Shown: positions 35,372-43,660 of the stretch, one piece after another
How positions within the stretch are numbered: the stretch's first letter is position 1
How the letters are laid out: each line of letters starts with the position of its first letter
Source: Alphaproteobacteria bacterium
Lineage (GTDB): Bacteria; Pseudomonadota; Alphaproteobacteria; Micavibrionales; Micavibrionaceae
Reading direction: 5' to 3'
Assembly (NCBI GenBank): GCA_028289285.1
Contig: JANQRF010000002.1
Coordinates: 1,266,860-1,330,859 of the forward strand
Length of the DNA: 64,000 bases
Position numbers and translations under genes: made by a program
The notes under the pieces: generated by a model
What the model was told of the DNA's origin: nothing
The model's database searches: none
Seen by the model: only the letters and a program-made list of their open reading frames with translations

Positions 35372-35583
35372 ACCGGCGTCCCCCGTACCATTTTAATGCC
35401 ACCATTCGAAATACGATCGGCGCGTGCTTGGAGCATATCTCTTAATTTTTGGAGTTCTTCTACTTTTTCATGAGTTACACGCCGACCGTTATAAGTTACC
35501 TCTTGACCGCCAAGAAGAGCCCGCTCAATAGCATCATCAATTTTTGCTATTTTAGCTTCAAGAGAGCTCAAAGATTCTGGCAT
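35368..35583 (-). CDS. Head-tail joining protein gpW-like
   Basis: Protein of 71 residues, the size of lambda gpW (68 aa). The helical first half (LSSLEAKIAKIDDAIERALL) and the NGRRVTHEKVEELQKLRDML element fit the gpW fold. Located between terminase large subunit and portal, its usual place. Overlaps the portal gene by 4 bp. Confidence 0.8.
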   Translation of the reverse strand: MPESLSSLEAKIAKIDDAIERALLGGQEVTYNGRRVTHEKVEELQKLRDMLQARADRISNGGIKMVRGTPV

Positions 35584-35586
35584 TTT

Positions 35587-37554
35587 CTAAAGTCCTTTTG
35601 TTTTGACGCGAAGTGTTTTTTTCTTTTTGGCAGGCATCGGTGAAACCGTACGATCGAGAAGGTCTCCCTGACCATCTGGAGGAGGCGTTTCACGCTCTTG
35701 CATCAAAGATTCCCATTGATCATCGGATGAATCATGCCATCCCAGCCGGCGGGCGGCCGCTTCGGCATAAACCTCCATATCGAGAACTTCGTTTCGGATA
35801 CCGGGGAGCTTCACCCATTTAAGCTCGTGGAAACCGGATTTAAGTTTGTGCAATATCCGTCTTTCAGAGCAAAGCTGGATGTAATACTCATCATCAAGAT
35901 CGTTAGGATACCCGCAGAAACCGCGATCTAGGGGATCATTCCTTTCAAGGTGCTTGAAAAGAGAGGCCTTTAACCCGGAAACGCCAACGTGCCAGAACCG
36001 TTTTTGATTTGGCCGGATTTTTCCGCTATTCCAACGCTCTCTTTTAACAGGCACCAAAGGCGGCGCATGATGCTGGTTGGCGCCGCGTGTAACAATCACC
36101 TTGTTTTCAGGCCACCTTTTCGCCCAATCCATGACATCATTTGTGTCATAGTTCCCGTCAATCGCGAGCATATCGGCCATAAATTCGCGGCCAAAAGAAT
36201 TGCGCCATTTCCGGCGGACAAGTGCATCCAGCTCAGCCCTTGCACGATCTTCGCTGATATGACCGTCAATAACGCCCTGTTGAATCGTCCAGCGGCGAAG
36301 GTTCGGACCCCAGCCCTTTAAAATCCATTCAATACGGTCCGCCTGGCAGTCAAGGCCGTAAGTATAAAGCACGGCGCCGAGAGGAATTTCGCCGGCAACA
36401 TAATCCGAGGAGCGTGCGCGGTCTCTGATATCTTTCCAGGGCGGCGCATCACCTTTCATCTCATAAGCTTTGCCGACGATATCGTTATAAAAATTTTGTT
36501 CCGCTTCAGGTTCGTCTTTGGCTTTCAGATATTCGGTTGCAATACGCGCCCAGCTAATAAGTGGACTGTAAGCCGACCAGATATAAAAACCTGCGACAGA
36601 AGAGGCTGGATTCTCCGCTTTCCATCGACCACGTGCGACCATTTCACTTTTATGGTGATGCTCAATGATACCACCACATTCTGGACAGTGAAAATGTGCG
36701 GCAGCCGGGTCCATACCCTCATAAATCGACTTTTTCAGATTGTCCCACTCAAGCGCGTGATAATGACCGCACTCTGGACATGGAACTTCATAAACCCGCT
36801 GATCGCTGCGCTGATAAGCGCGCGTAATCCGGCAGGCCCCCTCAACCATCGGGGTTGAAACCTTGAATATTTTTGCGCCCCATTCATAGGCCTGCGAACG
36901 GGAATCGGCCTGACTTTCCGGATCGCCGGCTTCATTATTTTCCCATTTCGCAAGATCATCCTGGATTTGCCGCGGCATAGTCACCATCGACAAGGAAGAC
37001 GGAGAATTCGCGCCCGTTAAAAGAAGATAGCCGCGGCCGTCAACGCGCTCTTTGTAATATGCCGTATTTTTACGCTCGCGGGACTTCCCGGACGGGAAAA
37101 TCTGTCGGAGCGCCGGCGATGATTGCACGAAGGGGCTCCATTTCGTATTGTCCCAGCGGCGCGCATTATCCAGAGTTGGATGGACATATAAAAATGGGCC
37201 GGGATCTGTATCCTGGCACGCACCGAGAAAAACCTGGGCAACAACTGTACCGCCGAGCTGGGCTGACTTGATCAAAACAACTTCACGCGCCGGATTATCA
37301 GGCTCGAGAGTTTTCAGGACCTTGTTAAAAAATGGGAACAAGTCCGGATTATACGGACCAGGAAAAGGCTGATCGGAAGAAAAAGAAATATTTTCCTGCG
37401 CCCATTTCACAAAATCAGGTTTTGGCGGCGGGGTAAGACCTGCGATGAATCCTTCCGCGACGATCTGGCCGGCATCGGCAAGATCGTTAATTGAGTTGTG
37501 TTGTACCGCCAGGCTCCATTCCGGCGGGGAAAAGTTTTCGCATAAGATCATCAC
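35587..37554 (-). CDS. Terminase large subunit (GpA family)
   Basis: Protein of 655 residues with the packaging ATPase and endonuclease of lambda gpA type. Visible are the adenine/Walker region (EVVLIKSAQLGGTVVAQVFL, where the P-loop is the degenerate form of this family), a zinc-ribbon-like CPECGHYHALEW / CPECGGIIEHHHKSE pair, and the nuclease-region aspartates (GLDCQADRIEW; ADMLAIDGNYDTNDV). It overlaps the small-subunit gene by 68 bp. GpA-family enzymes usually cut at cos sites. Confidence 0.92.
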   Translation of the reverse strand: MMILCENFSPPEWSLAVQHNSINDLADAGQIVAEGFIAGLTPPPKPDFVKWAQENISFSSDQPFPGPYNPDLFPFFNKVLKTLEPDNPAREVVLIKSAQLGGTVVAQVFLGACQDTDPGPFLYVHPTLDNARRWDNTKWSPFVQSSPALRQIFPSGKSRERKNTAYYKERVDGRGYLLLTGANSPSSLSMVTMPRQIQDDLAKWENNEAGDPESQADSRSQAYEWGAKIFKVSTPMVEGACRITRAYQRSDQRVYEVPCPECGHYHALEWDNLKKSIYEGMDPAAAHFHCPECGGIIEHHHKSEMVARGRWKAENPASSVAGFYIWSAYSPLISWARIATEYLKAKDEPEAEQNFYNDIVGKAYEMKGDAPPWKDIRDRARSSDYVAGEIPLGAVLYTYGLDCQADRIEWILKGWGPNLRRWTIQQGVIDGHISEDRARAELDALVRRKWRNSFGREFMADMLAIDGNYDTNDVMDWAKRWPENKVIVTRGANQHHAPPLVPVKRERWNSGKIRPNQKRFWHVGVSGLKASLFKHLERNDPLDRGFCGYPNDLDDEYYIQLCSERRILHKLKSGFHELKWVKLPGIRNEVLDMEVYAEAAARRLGWHDSSDDQWESLMQERETPPPDGQGDLLDRTVSPMPAKKKKTLRVKTKGL

Positions 37555-38071
37555 TTACCATTTGCAGCATGCTGCGATATTCATCATCCAGCATGGATTT
37601 GATTTCTTGAGCCGAAGTCATCGTAGCCGCCTTTTCAGCGATGGTGCGGCTGCTTGTCTGAAGGCGCTCTCTTAGAACCTGGCCGGCAGATGCAGTCGCA
37701 CGAATAACCTCTTCGCGCATAAGGGTTTGCCCTTTTCGCTCGAGAAGATTGAGCTCGGCTTCCTGGACCTTGATTTGCTCATGCCGGGTCCGGACATCCG
37801 CATAACCTTCACTTTTTTGAGTTTCTTCAGACCCGTTTTTTTGACTGGCTTGATCTTTTTTGGCCGCGGCTGGATTGTTTAATCGCTTTGAGGGGTCCTG
37901 ATTTTTTTCAAGAATTTTGTCGGCTTTTTCAAAATTTAGAAGCTGCCTTTTCGGATTATTTGGATCAGGTTCCATCGCCGACTCGAGCAATTTCTTGATA
38001 TGCGGCTTCGAGAAATTAGCCTTCGAAACCTTATTCTGCCGGGCATACTCTGCTTTTGTACCTAACGTCAT
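37487..38071 (-). CDS. Terminase small subunit (Nu1-like)
   Basis: Protein of 194 residues. The N-terminus has a winged-helix-like segment (TKAEYARQNKVSKANFSKPH) that would bind the cos region. A basic, disordered linker follows, and a coiled-coil helix (RTRHEQIKVQEAELNLLERK). The C-terminus (MLDDEYRSMLQMVSDDLMRK) is likely the large-subunit contact. Position before the GpA gene and general layout match Nu1. Confidence 0.75.
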   Translation of the reverse strand: MTLGTKAEYARQNKVSKANFSKPHIKKLLESAMEPDPNNPKRQLLNFEKADKILEKNQDPSKRLNNPAAAKKDQASQKNGSEETQKSEGYADVRTRHEQIKVQEAELNLLERKGQTLMREEVIRATASAGQVLRERLQTSSRTIAEKAATMTSAQEIKSMLDDEYRSMLQMVSDDLMRKLFPAGMEPGGTTQLN

Positions 38072-38215
38072 ATTTGAAATCCAAAAAGAAAAAGATGGTG
38101 CCGAAATGGGAAGCGGTCAGCTTGAAGGAGACTGATTTTTTCTCGAAAACTCGGCACCATCCGTGCGATTAAAGCCCGCCGGCTGATCGACCTACAGCTA
38201 AGTAAAAGGCCGATT

Positions 38216-38410
38216 TTATTCTGAAACAGGCTTAAGAAAAACGCGCGCGAAGGTTTCGATTTTTGCAACGCGCCGGGGAAGCGGATCGGCATCGCCGACC
38301 TTGAGACCGATCGTGTCGCCGACTTCGGCCTCGAGATCATCGGACGGCAGTTCGACCGTATTAAGCAAACCTGAATTTTGAGGGGTAAAAATTTGACTGA
38401 AATCAGACAT
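38216..38410 (-). CDS. Hypothetical small phage protein, 64 aa
   Basis: The start has a good AAGGAGA ribosome site. The product contains a short acidic region and KVGDADPLPRRVAKIETFAR; no family recognised. It lies between the putative cos region and the terminase genes, at the head of the late operon. Its place is that of small packaging or decoration helpers, but no function is claimed. Confidence 0.55.
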   Translation of the reverse strand: MSDFSQIFTPQNSGLLNTVELPSDDLEAEVGDTIGLKVGDADPLPRRVAKIETFARVFLKPVSE

Positions 38411-38606
38411 AGCTTCTCCTTAAAAAAAATTCTAAAGCGCAGGCCGGGGGTTGAATTGTCGTGCCTTTTTGGGCAGCGGGCAGAGCCCGCGGCAACGTCC
38501 AAAAGGCGCCTGTCTCAAACCATGAAAGAAACGGCAGCCAATTATCTTCACCCGAAAGCGTTGCGATGACCGGCCCCGCGGAGGCCGCCGGCGGTGCTTT
38601 AGGCAC

Positions 38607-38692
38607 GGTTTACTAAAAGGAAGTAAACCGGCTCAAAAAATGAATCTAAAAACAACATCTTACGAAGGGTTTACAAAAACGGCAGTAAACCC
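38607..38692. repeat. Two GGTTTAC inverted repeats, cosB-like
   Basis: GGTTTAC-N9-GTAAACC (38607-38629) and GGTTTAC-N10-GTAAACC (inside 38667-38692) lie 60 bp apart in a roughly 540-bp region (38411-38948) without a convincing gene, upstream of the terminase genes. They could be binding sites for the terminase small subunit (like R sites of lambda cosB) or operators for the late promoter. The rest of the gap shows no clear ORF; the cos cut site itself cannot be located by eye. Confidence 0.5.
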
Positions 38693-38948
38693 AATTTCAA
38701 ATCCGAAATTCTAAAAAAGGTCCGCGCTTCGCCGTCCCGCGTGCGTTTGGTTCTAGGAGGACCCGTTGAAAGTGTAGGATTTCTGCGGGTTTCAGAGTGT
38801 ACACGAAACGTAGAAGCAATGTGGCGAGCTCGAAAGCTGAGAAAATTATGAGATGGTGCCGAACGCGGCAAGATGTTGGAAAGTTCTCAAAGAAAAAGGA
38901 CGCACGAAGCGCCCTATACATGATGTATCTCATAACCGTTAAACAGTG

Positions 38949-39728
38949 TCAAACAAAAACCTCCACATAATTACCCACGATCTTTAGCTCGGAGGGATCA
39001 AACTGAGTCCAGCCGCGCATTTGCGAGCGATTATTCTTTGTGGATTTTTTTGCATGGATCATCAAAACCATTTGTTCGAGTGCTGAGACGGTCATGGCTG
39101 ACCACCATGTTTTATTCGCAGCCGATTTGTATAAATGGAAATCCTTATTGCCCGCCATCGCGCCGAAGGAATAGCCATGCCCGATCACCCACCAAGCGGC
39201 GAGGCCTTGCGCTGTCTTCTCCCCGCCAAGATGCTCGATGAATTCACGAACAATATTCTCCGAGCGCATCTTGCGATCGATATGTCCCTCATGCCCGCCA
39301 TATCCACCCGATACACCTGTGAAGTTCGTGGTCGCAACGCTTGTCAGGTTGGCAATGTGAAAGTGCGTCTGGAACTGCACGCCTGTCACGAACATCTCAT
39401 CGCTGATTGTGCCGTTCTTCCACATGGCGACAAGCCCGGTCTGGATGCGGTTGGCTTCAACCTTATCGCCGCGGACATCCGTCACCGGGTCCTGGTACAG
39501 CTCCCGCTCGATCGAGCCACGGTCCAGCCCTTCACGGGAGACCGGCACGGCATAGCGCGGATCATGCACCTGATCACCGGGCGCGCTGTGAAATCTGTTT
39601 GCAGGCAGAGGCGTTTCAGGGAGCGCAGGGCGAAACATCGAAATCCCCGGCATCCAGGCCTTTTGACGATCCCAGGCATGGGCCCAGGTCAGGATCACGT
39701 AATCAGCTTTTTTCATCGGTTGTGTCAT
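38949..39728 (-). CDS. DUF6456-like regulator
   Basis: Protein of 259 residues. The middle segment EANRIQTGLVAMWKNGTISDE followed by MFVTGVQFQTHFHIANL matches the DUF6456 pattern found in alphaproteobacterial and phage proteins, several of which carry helix-turn-helix parts. The C-terminus has TWWSAMTVSALEQMVLMIHA and a conserved tail. It is the last gene before the late-operon control region, which is where a late activator or DNA-processing protein would be expected. Function is inferred. Confidence 0.5.
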   Translation of the reverse strand: MTQPMKKADYVILTWAHAWDRQKAWMPGISMFRPALPETPLPANRFHSAPGDQVHDPRYAVPVSREGLDRGSIERELYQDPVTDVRGDKVEANRIQTGLVAMWKNGTISDEMFVTGVQFQTHFHIANLTSVATTNFTGVSGGYGGHEGHIDRKMRSENIVREFIEHLGGEKTAQGLAAWWVIGHGYSFGAMAGNKDFHLYKSAANKTWWSAMTVSALEQMVLMIHAKKSTKNNRSQMRGWTQFDPSELKIVGNYVEVFV

Positions 39729-39740
39729 GGCAAAACCCTC

Positions 39741-40529
39741 CTAGACAGCCAGTTCGAGCGTGTTTGCCCGGTCGTTGTTGATCTTGCGGAAATAGGCGAT
39801 TGTCAGGGCCAGCCAGTTGTCTCGCGCCCCGTCGGACTGCGCCTCCAGCCAGTTATCCTGCCGGTTGAAATGGTTGTAAAAATCATCTTCGGAGATGTTC
39901 GGGAAGGCCTCGAGGAACGCCATCCAGAGCCGCTTGTGGATTTTAAAATTCATCCCGTCAAACCACACCCGGTTTTTCTCACTGCCCTGATCGCCTGTGA
40001 AAACCTTTTTCCCGAGGATATATATATAATTATTATTTTTTTCTTTTTTGGTTCTTTTTTCTTTTTTGTCAGCCTTATCGTAAGTCCCTGATTTTTCAAA
40101 CGAAATAACATTGCTTGAGCAGCCGCTTGAGCGAATGCTTGAGCCGGCTTTTTGCTTGGCGGTTTCGGACGTATCGGCGCGGCGCATCGTGGTTGCATTG
40201 CCGCCTTTCGAACCTGCGCGGCGTTTTTTCTCCCGCTGCTCGGCCGCAATTTTAACTTCGGTGATATAAAACCCGGTTTCATCTTCGCAAAGCAGGCGCG
40301 CGCGGATCAGCTCTTTGACCGGCCCGCCAAGATCGCCGTCAAAGCCGACCTCTTTGGCTGCCTCTTCGATCGAGATCACTTCATCCCATTTCAGGAAATA
40401 CCCCGTACCCCCTTTATTGGCGAGCGCCGTTAGGAGCATATAAAACAGCTTGGTCATCGGAGAGAGATTACGTACGACCAGATTGTCGATCGCATCATCG
40501 GGATTAAAGAGGGGAGCTTTTCTTGACAT
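39741..40529 (-). CDS. Phage replication protein, winged-helix type
   Basis: Protein of 262 residues. The N-terminus is a winged-helix replication-initiator-like domain (LSPMTKLFYMLLTALANKGG; ISIEEAAKEVGFDGDLGGPV). A low-complexity Lys/Asn linker follows, encoded by several A6 runs, and the C-terminal domain includes KRLWMAFLEAFPNISEDDFY. Next to DnaB, it is probably the origin-binding or helicase-loading protein. The linker runs could cause slippage. Confidence 0.6.
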   Translation of the reverse strand: MSRKAPLFNPDDAIDNLVVRNLSPMTKLFYMLLTALANKGGTGYFLKWDEVISIEEAAKEVGFDGDLGGPVKELIRARLLCEDETGFYITEVKIAAEQREKKRRAGSKGGNATTMRRADTSETAKQKAGSSIRSSGCSSNVISFEKSGTYDKADKKEKRTKKEKNNNYIYILGKKVFTGDQGSEKNRVWFDGMNFKIHKRLWMAFLEAFPNISEDDFYNHFNRQDNWLEAQSDGARDNWLALTIAYFRKINNDRANTLELAV

Positions 40530-40588
40530 TTTATTTCCTTGTTCTGTGGGTTCGTTTTTATGGGTGGGAGAGATAATGATTTTTTACT

Positions 40589-40750
40589 TCATTGTTTTTT
40601 GACCGATCCTTTCTTAAAAAGGGCTGTCCATTTTGGCTCATGCTCACGGCAATATTCGGAGCAACCGCCGCACCATTTTATTTTGATGACCGAAGGCTGA
40701 TTGCAGCCCGCGTGATCACATAAAATCCGAAGAGGAAGTTGCTGAGACAT
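40589..40750 (-). CDS. Small zinc-finger-like protein, 53 aa
   Basis: A short gene not obvious by length. Its ATG (40748-40750) overlaps the dnaB stop (TGATG), so translation is coupled. The product has CDHAGC near the N-terminus and CGGCSEYCREH in the middle, giving a probable zinc-binding site with Cys and His ligands. It is basic at the C-terminus. It is likely a small nucleic-acid-binding or helicase accessory protein, but no family is recognised. Confidence 0.65.
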   Translation of the reverse strand: MSQQLPLRILCDHAGCNQPSVIKIKWCGGCSEYCREHEPKWTALFKKGSVKKQ

Positions 40751-42189
40751 CATTCCACACCCTCCAGATCGCTATCGTAAAAGGCCTGCCGCGGGCCGGA
40801 GAAAGACACGCGGACCTCGCCGGTTTTTCCTTGCCTGAATTTCGGGATCAGGATGTCCGCTTTACCGCGCGAGGCATCCAGGCGCGCATGGTAATTATTT
40901 TGAAGGCGGACAAAGGCTTCCTCATCCTGCTTTGATCCGCGCTTTGGCTCCTCGCGTTCGAGATAATATTCATCGCGGTACAAAAAAATGACAGCATCGG
41001 CATCTTGTTCGATATTCCCGGAATCGCGCAGGTCGGAGAGCATCGGGCGCTTATCCTCGCCGCGTGTTTCCGGCCCGCGGTTGAGCTGGTGCAAGAGAAT
41101 GACGGGCACGCCAAAATCTTTTGCTAGCACTTTCAGCGCGCGCGTGACTTCGCCGAGCTGATCGACCTTGCTTTGATACCTATCGGGCAAATTCATCAGG
41201 CCGAGATAATCGACAATGATGACATCGAGGCCGTGTTTGCGTTTATGGCGCCGGCAGCGCGTGCGGATTTGATTGACACTGATCCCGGCGCTGTCATCGA
41301 TATAAAGCGGAAGCTCCGCAAGTTTTTGCTGCGCTTTGACCAGGCGGTCCCAATGTTTACGCTCGAGCGCGCCTTCGCGGAGCTGCATCCCGGTTGTGAT
41401 TTCAGTATAGCGCGCGAGCAAGCGCTGCGTCAGTTCTTCGCACGACATTTCAAGCGAAAAGAACATCACGTTATTGCCGCCTTGCGCCATGTTGTGCGCG
41501 AGCGTCATCGCAAAAGCGGTCTTTCCCATTGAGGGCCGGCCGGCAATAACAATGAGCTGCCCGCCCCAAAAACCGTTATTCATTTTATCAAGCGCGCCAA
41601 TCCCGGTTTTGATGCTGATATCTTCGCCTTTTTGCACGCGCTCAATGAGCTCTAACGTCGCGGCCGTACAATCGGATAAGTTGGCCGCATCCGGGTTGAC
41701 CTGCCCGTTTTCACCGAGGGTAAAAAGTTTTTCCTCGAGCTGCTCGAGCTGCTTGTCGGCATCATTGTCCAAATCCCATTCATAGGCCTCATACATAGCA
41801 TCCTGGGAGAGCACGATCAGGCAGCGACGCAAATAATGCTCGCGGATCGTGCGGCCGTAATCATTGGCAGAATTTAAAAGCGGACACTCCGCGGCAAGCT
41901 CAGCAAGATACGCTCCGCCGCCAACCTTTTCGAGGCGATCATCGCTGGAAAAATAATCCTTGAGCGTGACCGGCGAGGCGATCGTGCCGCGATGAATTTG
42001 AACGGAGATCGCTTCAAAAATCCGCTGATGCGCAGGCTCATAAAAATGCGCCGGCAACAACCAGTCGCCAATCTGATCAAAATGCCTGTTATCAACCAAA
42101 AGCATCCCGAGAAGCCCCTGCTCGGCCTCAATATTATACGGCAGGGAGGACGGCTTTGGATCTTCGGCAAGGGCAAGGTTGGTGCTCAT
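40750..42189 (-). CDS. dnaB: Replicative DNA helicase
   Basis: Protein of 479 residues: DnaB N-terminal domain (PYNIEAEQGLLGMLLVDNRH), then the RecA-like core with Walker A (AGRPSMGKTAFAM), the MFFSLEMSCEELTQRLLA segment, Walker B (DVIIVDYLGLM), and the DLRDSGNIEQDADAVIFLYR region. It unwinds the phage genome for replication. It overlaps the next gene (GcrA homologue) by 4 bp and the 53-aa gene by 1 bp. This implies the phage does not rely only on host DnaB. Confidence 0.95.
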   Translation of the reverse strand: MSTNLALAEDPKPSSLPYNIEAEQGLLGMLLVDNRHFDQIGDWLLPAHFYEPAHQRIFEAISVQIHRGTIASPVTLKDYFSSDDRLEKVGGGAYLAELAAECPLLNSANDYGRTIREHYLRRCLIVLSQDAMYEAYEWDLDNDADKQLEQLEEKLFTLGENGQVNPDAANLSDCTAATLELIERVQKGEDISIKTGIGALDKMNNGFWGGQLIVIAGRPSMGKTAFAMTLAHNMAQGGNNVMFFSLEMSCEELTQRLLARYTEITTGMQLREGALERKHWDRLVKAQQKLAELPLYIDDSAGISVNQIRTRCRRHKRKHGLDVIIVDYLGLMNLPDRYQSKVDQLGEVTRALKVLAKDFGVPVILLHQLNRGPETRGEDKRPMLSDLRDSGNIEQDADAVIFLYRDEYYLEREEPKRGSKQDEEAFVRLQNNYHARLDASRGKADILIPKFRQGKTGEVRVSFSGPRQAFYDSDLEGVE

Positions 42190-42617
42190 TCAACCTCCCC
42201 GACATTGATCTCCGGACCGTCTTTGACAAGATAAGGTTGATGCTGCGCGCAATATTGCCCGCCAGGTATTTTCTCGGCGCCACAGTAAATCGCCTCCGGC
42301 GTTTTGGGATCACCAAAGATATATCGGCAACTATCGCGCTCCACGACCTCGCGAAAAGAGGAAAGCGGAATTTCAGGATTCAGAGATTTTTTTAAAGATT
42401 GTTTTTTACATTCTTTTGTCCGGGCATCATTCGCTTGGGGTTTTGAGCCGAGCGCCCTCCCGCGGACAGGCAAATTCAGCCGCCGCGCCTTGGCGCAGAT
42501 CGCCCCTTTGCGCTTTTTATCGCCGAGCATAATACCGGCGATTTCCGAGGTTGATCGTCCCTCCCCCCATAAAAGCCGCAGCCGATCTTCTTGATCTTTA
42601 GTCCAGCTAAAGGTCAT
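42186..42617 (-). CDS. GcrA family cell-cycle regulator homologue
   Basis: Protein of 143 residues. The N-terminal GcrA helix-turn-helix is clear (FSWTKDQEDRLRLLWGEGRS; SEIAGIMLG; GAICAKARRLNLP), and the C-terminal domain has the Cys/His pattern (DSCRYIFGDPKTPE; YCGAEKIPGGQYCAQHQPY) that binds sigma-70 in GcrA. In alphaproteobacteria GcrA activates promoters with methylated GANTC sites. A phage copy could redirect methylation-dependent, cell-cycle-linked transcription or late phage promoters. It is co-transcribed with dnaB. Confidence 0.85.
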   Translation of the reverse strand: MTFSWTKDQEDRLRLLWGEGRSTSEIAGIMLGDKKRKGAICAKARRLNLPVRGRALGSKPQANDARTKECKKQSLKKSLNPEIPLSSFREVVERDSCRYIFGDPKTPEAIYCGAEKIPGGQYCAQHQPYLVKDGPEINVGEVE

Positions 42618-42626
42618 CTAATTCTC

Positions 42627-43064
42627 CTATAAATAGCAATCTCCATCGGAATATATGGAATAGGTAAATGTCTTCCGGTGAAAATCTAAGAAATACCCGT
42701 TCCACCCACCGTAGGTTGGTTCTGACCAAATACACAAAATTTGACTGTTTTGATAAGATGGAAAATCGGCACCGTGCTGCTTTCTGTTTAGAAGCAGAGC
42801 AAATATACAAAGCACCCAATCAAGTTTATGATTAAACCCATATACATCGTTTTTCTTAAACTCGAATTTAAAAATCTCTTTGAGAGCTTTCCAATACTGA
42901 TAAGCCTCATAAGCCTGTTCACAAGCGATGTATTCCATACTTTGCTTTTTGGTCATACAGCCAAAGGCAAAGCCATCCTTTTCGTTCCTATATTTTATTT
43001 TTGCCCGCAGAAGGTAAATCTTATACAGAGCATCCTTATTTTCATCACCAATCCAATCAGTCAC
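42627..43064 (-). CDS. Hypothetical protein, AT-rich, 145 aa
   Basis: I place the start at GTG 43064, next to the previous stop (TGATGTG) with GAGG upstream. No family is recognised. The product is rich in Tyr, Lys and aromatic residues (EAYQYWKALKEIFKFEFKKN), and the coding sequence is visibly more AT-rich than its neighbours, suggesting separate acquisition (a moron). A longer start upstream would overlap the next gene. Confidence 0.5.
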   Translation of the reverse strand: MTDWIGDENKDALYKIYLLRAKIKYRNEKDGFAFGCMTKKQSMEYIACEQAYEAYQYWKALKEIFKFEFKKNDVYGFNHKLDWVLCIFALLLNRKQHGADFPSYQNSQILCIWSEPTYGGWNGYFLDFHRKTFTYSIYSDGDCYL

Positions 43065-43065
43065 A

Positions 43066-43650
43066 TCACACCTCGCCCTTTGATAAATTTTGTCTAAAAT
43101 CAGAAGATTGAAGCAGTTCAGCAAAGGCCAACCATTTATCGTGATCGTTTTGAACCAATTTCAACGCGCTGTCCGGAACACCGAGTTCGCGCAGACGTTT
43201 CAGTTTTTCTTGATCGGAAGCTTCTAAATGAACAGAACCGCTATCATAAAGCGCCTGAATATCATCTTCGTCGAAATCTTTATGAGCATAAAGCCTGGCA
43301 ATATTTTCGATCGTCTCACAAAGCTCCGGATCGATCGGCTGACCTTTCGCCGCCAAGGCAAGCGCATCGAGCACAAGGTGAACATCGAGCCTTGCCGTGA
43401 GAGCACTCCGGCAGATCGTGTCATATTCCGGCTTGCGGATCAGGTTTTCCCTGAGAGGCAGCCAGTTCAAAGTGACATGAGAACCGTTACAGTTGTGATC
43501 GATTTCAAATATATCGGCATTGCCGCGCAATGACGGCGCGCACCAACGCATCAGCTTTCCGGAAAGCGAGTTGTAAGACAGATGGTCCGTCTCGACATGA
43601 CAAAAAGCCATGCCCGGCTTTACAGTGTTCCAATCAAATTCTTTTGTCAT
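43066..43650 (-). CDS. Hypothetical phage protein, 194 aa
   Basis: The start at ATG 43650 has AAGGAGA 7-8 nt upstream; a longer frame overlapping the methyltransferase gene is less plausible. The product begins KEFDWNTVKPGMAFCHVETD; this and a later acidic region (HKDFDEDDIQALYDSGSVHL) do not match any family I know. It lies between the AT-rich gene and the methyltransferase on one transcript. Confidence 0.55.
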   Translation of the reverse strand: MTKEFDWNTVKPGMAFCHVETDHLSYNSLSGKLMRWCAPSLRGNADIFEIDHNCNGSHVTLNWLPLRENLIRKPEYDTICRSALTARLDVHLVLDALALAAKGQPIDPELCETIENIARLYAHKDFDEDDIQALYDSGSVHLEASDQEKLKRLRELGVPDSALKLVQNDHDKWLAFAELLQSSDFRQNLSKGEV

Positions 43651-43660
43651 TTTTCTCTCC

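Noticed and set aside
38403..38606. 67-codon minus-strand frame beside the inverted repeats
   Set aside because: No ribosome site; starts at GTG beside a dyad and overlaps the ribosome site of the 64-aa gene. Probably non-coding packaging region.
38671..38933. Two overlapping minus-strand frames in the cos-like region
   Set aside because: No ribosome sites, Arg/Ser-rich noise composition, overlapping each other.
39135..40091. 318-codon plus-strand frame
   Set aside because: Antisense to the DUF6456-like and replication genes, which have clear domains; the product is His/Arg/Cys-rich as usual for antisense frames.
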